A DNA stretch of 9,406 nt from an uncultured Oscillibacter sp. (GTDB taxonomy: Bacteria > Bacillota > Clostridia > Oscillospirales > Oscillospiraceae), in assembly GCA_902490355.1 (NCBI GenBank), contig CABUDN010000109.1, positions 1-9,406 on the forward strand, in the 5' to 3' direction. A program made the position numbers and the translations under genes. Positions 6,565 through 9,406 of this stretch are shown here, in pieces. Numbering within the stretch: position 1 is the stretch's first letter; each line of letters begins with the position of its first letter. The notes beneath the pieces were generated by a model. That model did no database searches, was not told the DNA's origin, and saw only the letters and a program-made list of their open reading frames with translations.

Positions 6565-7872
6565 TCAATGCATGATATTGAGCCCCCACAAAACGAGGGA
6601 CGGGGCGAACAGGCAGATGGCAAGGCCAACCAGCTGCACGCCGATAAAGGGAATGGCAGACTGATAGATGGTTTTGAGCTGAGTGTCTTCGGAAGCGGCG
6701 CTTTTCATGTAGAACAGGGAGAAGCCGAACGGCGGAGTCAGATAACCGCACTGAAGCGCCACCATGAAGCAGACCGCAAACCACATGGGATCAATTCCAT
6801 AGCTGGTGATGAGCGGGGTGAAAATGGGCGCACAGATGACGATGATGGCAATGGTATCAATAAACATTCCCAGGAAGAACACAATGGCAAGCAGAGCGAT
6901 CATGAGACCATGGCTGCCTCCGGGAATCAGGGACGCGACCTCGGCAACAAATTTGTTGCCGCCGATTGCCACAAAGACCGAACCAAAATAGGAAGCTGCC
7001 AGGGTGATGAAACCCACCATTGCGATATTTTTCAGAGTTCCGGTGCTGGCGTTGAGCAGGTGCCGGAATGTAAAGCGGCGATTCAAAACGGCGATCACCA
7101 CGGCGCCTACACAGCCCACGCCGGCGGCTTCGGTTGGCGTTGCCAGGCCGGCATAGATCGCACCGAGAACCACAACAATCAAAACGCAGGGCCAGAACAC
7201 CTTTTTCAGTCCCAGCAGAGTTTCCTTTGCGCCTTTGCGGTCTTCTTCCGGCATGACAGGGCACAGATCCTTGTTCAGACCGCATCGAAGGGCGATGTAG
7301 ATGCAATAGAGAATCGCCAGAACGATTCCTGCGCTCATGCCGCCTGCAAACAGTCCGCCGACGGAAACACCGGTCATGGTTCCATAGACGATCATATTGG
7401 TGCTGGGCGGGATCAGCTGGCCCAAGGTTCCGCCGGAAAGAACGGCGCCCATGGAAATTTTCTCATCATAGTTGTACTTCTTCATCTGGGGCAGGGCAAT
7501 GGTGGTCAGGGCAATCACGGTGCCTGCTACAACGCCGGTCATGGCGCCCATCAGGGCTCCCACCGCAACGGTGCACATCGCCAATCCGCCGCGGACCTTT
7601 GCCGTGAGGCTGTAAAAGGCCTCGTACAAATCCTCTACAATGCCGGCTTCAAATAGCATCAGCGACATGAAGGTGAACAATGGAGTTGCCAAAAGATTCC
7701 AGTTGTTCATGGTCGTGATTGTGGAGGTGACAATGGCGTAAATGCTTCCGGGGCCCCAGAGGAAAAAAGCGGTTCCAACGGCTACCAGGGACAGTGCATA
7801 GACAATGGGAAGGCCAACAACCAGTAAAACGATCAGAAGGCCGAACATGACAAGAGGAATGTAAGCTTCCAT
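6565..7872 (-). CDS. dctM: TRAP transporter large permease subunit DctM
   Basis: This 435-residue membrane protein (about 12-13 hydrophobic segments) is the Na+-driven transport channel of a tripartite ATP-independent periplasmic transporter. Family signatures include GTLGQLIPPSTNMIVYG (148-164), AGLATPTEAAGVG (241-253), FLGMFIDTIAIIVICAPIF (333-351) and GYLTPPFGFSLFY (376-388). Length is normal (about 425-440). The ATG directly follows the dctQ stop codon (TAA at 7875-7873, ATG at 7872-7870), and its G-rich ribosome binding site (7881-7888) lies inside the last dctQ codons, indicating tight coupling of the two membrane subunits. It works with DctQ and the solute-binding protein DctP. Substrate choice is set mainly by DctP. 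Confidence 0.96.
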   Translation of the reverse strand: MEAYIPLVMFGLLIVLLVVGLPIVYALSLVAVGTAFFLWGPGSIYAIVTSTITTMNNWNLLATPLFTFMSLMLFEAGIVEDLYEAFYSLTAKVRGGLAMCTVAVGALMGAMTGVVAGTVIALTTIALPQMKKYNYDEKISMGAVLSGGTLGQLIPPSTNMIVYGTMTGVSVGGLFAGGMSAGIVLAILYCIYIALRCGLNKDLCPVMPEEDRKGAKETLLGLKKVFWPCVLIVVVLGAIYAGLATPTEAAGVGCVGAVVIAVLNRRFTFRHLLNASTGTLKNIAMVGFITLAASYFGSVFVAIGGNKFVAEVASLIPGGSHGLMIALLAIVFFLGMFIDTIAIIVICAPIFTPLITSYGIDPMWFAVCFMVALQCGYLTPPFGFSLFYMKSAASEDTQLKTIYQSAIPFIGVQLVGLAICLFAPSLVLWGLNIMH

Positions 7873-8412
7873 TTATTTGGTCCCCCCTGTTTCCTGTGAA
7901 TGTTTGCCGTGATGCTCGCGCATATAGGAAATCGAATCTTTTACTTTTTCAATATAGGAGATCAGTGACCGTACCAGGAGCAGGAAAGAGCCCACAGGAA
8001 TGCACATCCGGATGGGCCAGAGATACGGAGCCCACAGGCTGTCCGAGCGCTGGCCGATGGAAATGGCTTTGATTGCCGCTGAGCCGCCCCGGGTGATTAA
8101 AATGATGCAGAATAAGCCGCAGGCGAACATGGTGAGCGTGTCGGCAATGATTTTCCAGATTCCGCGGTACTTGACATAGAACAGGTCCATGGAGACGTGC
8201 GCGTGGCAGGCTTCGCCGTAAGCTCCGCCGATCATGAAATATGCGCCGAAAATCATGCAGCAGAGTTCCTGAGACCAGATCGTCGGACGGTTCAGCGTGT
8301 AGCGCATGACGAGAGCCTCAAAAGCGGGGAGAATGAACAGAATAACAATTACGAGCGCCCAATACTTCCCAAATGTATCGAGGCCGTTTTTGATGCGTTC
8401 GATGATTTTCAA
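7873..8412 (-). CDS. dctQ: TRAP transporter small permease subunit DctQ
   Basis: This 179-residue protein with four predicted membrane helices (about 18-36, 48-66, 88-107, 132-152) forms a complex with DctM. Family features are the segment after helix 1, RYTLNRPTIWSQELCC (37-52), with the conserved Trp46 and Glu49, HAHVSMDLFY (70-79), and the WPIR (132-135) before helix 4. The frame is open to an ATG at 8463, but that lies in an intergenic stem-loop with no ribosome binding site. The TTG at 8410-8412 is chosen because a full AAAGGAGG (8420-8427) sits 7 nt upstream and the product starts MKIIERIKNG, as expected for a short cytoplasmic N-terminus. The gene lies between dctP (70-nt gap) and dctM (0-nt gap). 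Confidence 0.93.
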   Translation of the reverse strand: MKIIERIKNGLDTFGKYWALVIVILFILPAFEALVMRYTLNRPTIWSQELCCMIFGAYFMIGGAYGEACHAHVSMDLFYVKYRGIWKIIADTLTMFACGLFCIILITRGGSAAIKAISIGQRSDSLWAPYLWPIRMCIPVGSFLLLVRSLISYIEKVKDSISYMREHHGKHSQETGGTK

Positions 8413-8419
8413 AGCAATT

Positions 8420-8427
8420 CCTCCTTT
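8420..8427 (-). promoter_or_regulatory. Ribosome binding site that fixes the TTG start of dctQ
   Basis: On the minus strand this reads AAAGGAGG, with 7 nt to the TTG at 8410-8412. No ATG or GTG is equally well placed. A rare start codon behind an optimal SD may fine-tune the amount of DctQ. Confidence 0.85.
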
Positions 8428-8432
8428 AAAAC

Positions 8433-8461
8433 GGGTTGCCTGAGCGGGTCTCAGGCAACCC
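8433..8461 (-). terminator. Stem-loop between dctP and dctQ, probable attenuator or mRNA stabiliser
   Basis: A perfect 12-bp stem pairs GGGTTGCCTGAG (8433-8444) with CTCAGGCAACCC (8450-8461) around a 5-nt loop. In the minus-strand direction it lies 21 nt after the dctP stop and is followed by GTTTTAAAGGAGG, a short T run and then the dctQ ribosome binding site. Such hairpins after binding-protein genes often let the binding protein be made in excess over the membrane subunits, by partial termination or by protecting the upstream mRNA. The stem is certain; its action is inferred. Confidence 0.75.
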
Positions 8462-8482
8462 ATGAGGGTTTAGGTGGAAGCA

Positions 8483-9376
8483 TTATTTTTGAATTTTGGC
8501 TGCGACATCGGAGTATCCGTTGTCGTTCAGGAACTGCGTGTAAAGGGTCAGGAACTCGTCGGTCAGCTCAGACTGGCCCCAATAGTTCTGGAGCGTCTCG
8601 GCTGCGATTGCTTTGATGGTGTTGAAATCTTCGTCGGACAGGGTGATGCACTCCACGCCGCCGGAGAGAATGACTTCCCGTGCTTCTGCAGCAGCTTCGG
8701 TCAGATGATCAAATGTATAGGCCCGGTTTTCCTTGCAGCAGTCGGCCAAAACTTGCTTGTACTCTTCCGGCAGTTCGTTGTATGCCTCGGCATTTACCAC
8801 CAGGTTGCCGACTTCCACACCGGAAGTGGAGTGGGGGGTGGGCTCAATGACGTATTTGCAGACTTCGTGCAGGGCGTTGCCGTAGTTGTCCGCATATCCG
8901 CCGACCTCAAAGGCGTCGATGGTGCCCAGCTTGGCGGCCGAATACACATCGCCCATGGGCATGGACACGACGGATGCGCCCAAAGCGCTGTACAGCTCCT
9001 GGCCAAGGCCGCCGCTGCGGATCAAAACACCCTGGAAATCGTCAACGGTTTCAATTTTGACATTGGACATGAAGCATTCGCCGGGCAGATCCAGGACATT
9101 TCCTACATAGACCAGCCCCATGGCGTCGTACGCCTCCTTGACAAGCGGCTCGTACATAGCAAGAAATGCCTCATCCAGCTCATAGTCGTTCCAAAGGTCG
9201 GAGCTTCTGAATGCTGCCAGCTTGAGCATGGGTTCAATTCCGGAATGGTAGTCATTGGAGGTAAAGGCACACTCCGTAACCCGGTTGCTGACGGCTTCAA
9301 TCAGGTCTTCCTGTCCGTACAGCGTGCCGGCGGAGAAAACTTCAATGGTGAAATTCCCGAACTCAGCAATCAAATA
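8483..9376 (-). CDS. dctP: TRAP transporter solute-binding protein DctP, 5' end missing or disrupted
   Basis: This is the periplasmic/extracytoplasmic receptor of the TRAP system, which captures an organic acid and passes it to DctQM. About 297 residues remain. The recognisable domain starts at FTIEVFSAGTLYGQEDLIEA and includes NVLDLPGECF (92-101 counting from the TTG at 9373), GVLIRSGGLGQELYSALGAS (115-134) with Arg119 at the usual carboxylate-binding position, and DVYSAAKLGTIDAFEVGG (142-159). Full-length relatives have about 330-345 residues, so the signal peptide or lipobox and the first strand and helix of domain 1 are absent. The frame meets a TAG at 9379-9377 and another at 9403-9401. 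The TTG at 9373 has no ribosome binding site and is not credible as a start. Either the window edge is misassembled or the gene is truly interrupted. The stop at 8483-8485 is normal. Confidence 0.85.
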   Translation of the reverse strand, partial: YLIAEFGNFTIEVFSAGTLYGQEDLIEAVSNRVTECAFTSNDYHSGIEPMLKLAAFRSSDLWNDYELDEAFLAMYEPLVKEAYDAMGLVYVGNVLDLPGECFMSNVKIETVDDFQGVLIRSGGLGQELYSALGASVVSMPMGDVYSAAKLGTIDAFEVGGYADNYGNALHEVCKYVIEPTPHSTSGVEVGNLVVNAEAYNELPEEYKQVLADCCKENRAYTFDHLTEAAAEAREVILSGGVECITLSDEDFNTIKAIAAETLQNYWGQSELTDEFLTLYTQFLNDNGYSDVAAKIQK

Positions 9377-9406
9377 CTAGTAGACCGAGGAGTACAAATG
9401 CTACTT

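Noticed and set aside
6568..7656. 362-residue open frame antisense to dctM
   Set aside because: His/Gly/Asn-rich low-complexity translation typical of the complement of a membrane-protein gene; dctM motifs are unambiguous on the other strand.

Overview
The window looks like a chromosomal accessory-metabolism segment of an anaerobic, moderately GC-rich Firmicute, probably a gut Clostridia/Oscillospirales-type organism. This is an inference from strong AGGAGG-type ribosome binding sites, the codon and GC style, and the gene families present (MepA-like MATE, sodium:solute symporter, DctPQM TRAP transporter, YdiF/Pct-type CoA-transferase). No rRNA, tRNA, CRISPR array, insertion sequence or phage gene is visible.

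Plus strand, 1-3188: the last codons of an upstream gene appear to overlap (ATGA) the start of a MATE-family efflux protein (74-1435). A GC-rich hairpin follows (1446-1473). A near-consensus promoter (TTGACA-N18-TATAAT, 1510-1539) then drives a sodium:solute symporter whose real start is 1743. Between promoter and start lies a leader of about 197 nt that looks like a cis-regulatory RNA. It holds nested stem-loops and, directly against the start codon, an intrinsic-terminator hairpin ending in CTTTTTT whose 3' arm is the ribosome binding site. An upstream purine-rich stretch could act as antiterminator. I do not recognise it as a known riboswitch class, and it is the best candidate here for something undescribed.

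Centre, 3285-3331: a 16-bp hairpin flanked by A5 and T5 serves as a bidirectional terminator between the convergent plus- and minus-strand gene sets.

Minus strand, 9376-3390, read right to left: dctP (solute-binding protein, 5' end missing or disrupted at the window edge), dctQ (TTG start), dctM, a fused-subunit acyl-CoA transferase, an aldo/keto reductase and a MaoC-like hydratase. Spacing is short (0 to 127 nt), so the order reads as one catabolic operon: TRAP import of a carboxylate, CoA activation by transfer, then hydration/dehydration of the acyl-CoA and an NAD(P)H-linked carbonyl/alcohol step. The substrate cannot be told from sequence. Stem-loops lie between dctP and dctQ, in the CoA-transferase/AKR gap, and between AKR and maoC, and may set unequal expression within the operon.

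The last ~30 bases (9377-9406) do not continue the DctP reading frame. They carry two in-frame stops and a TACTAGTA palindrome, so either the assembly is wrong at this edge or dctP is broken.
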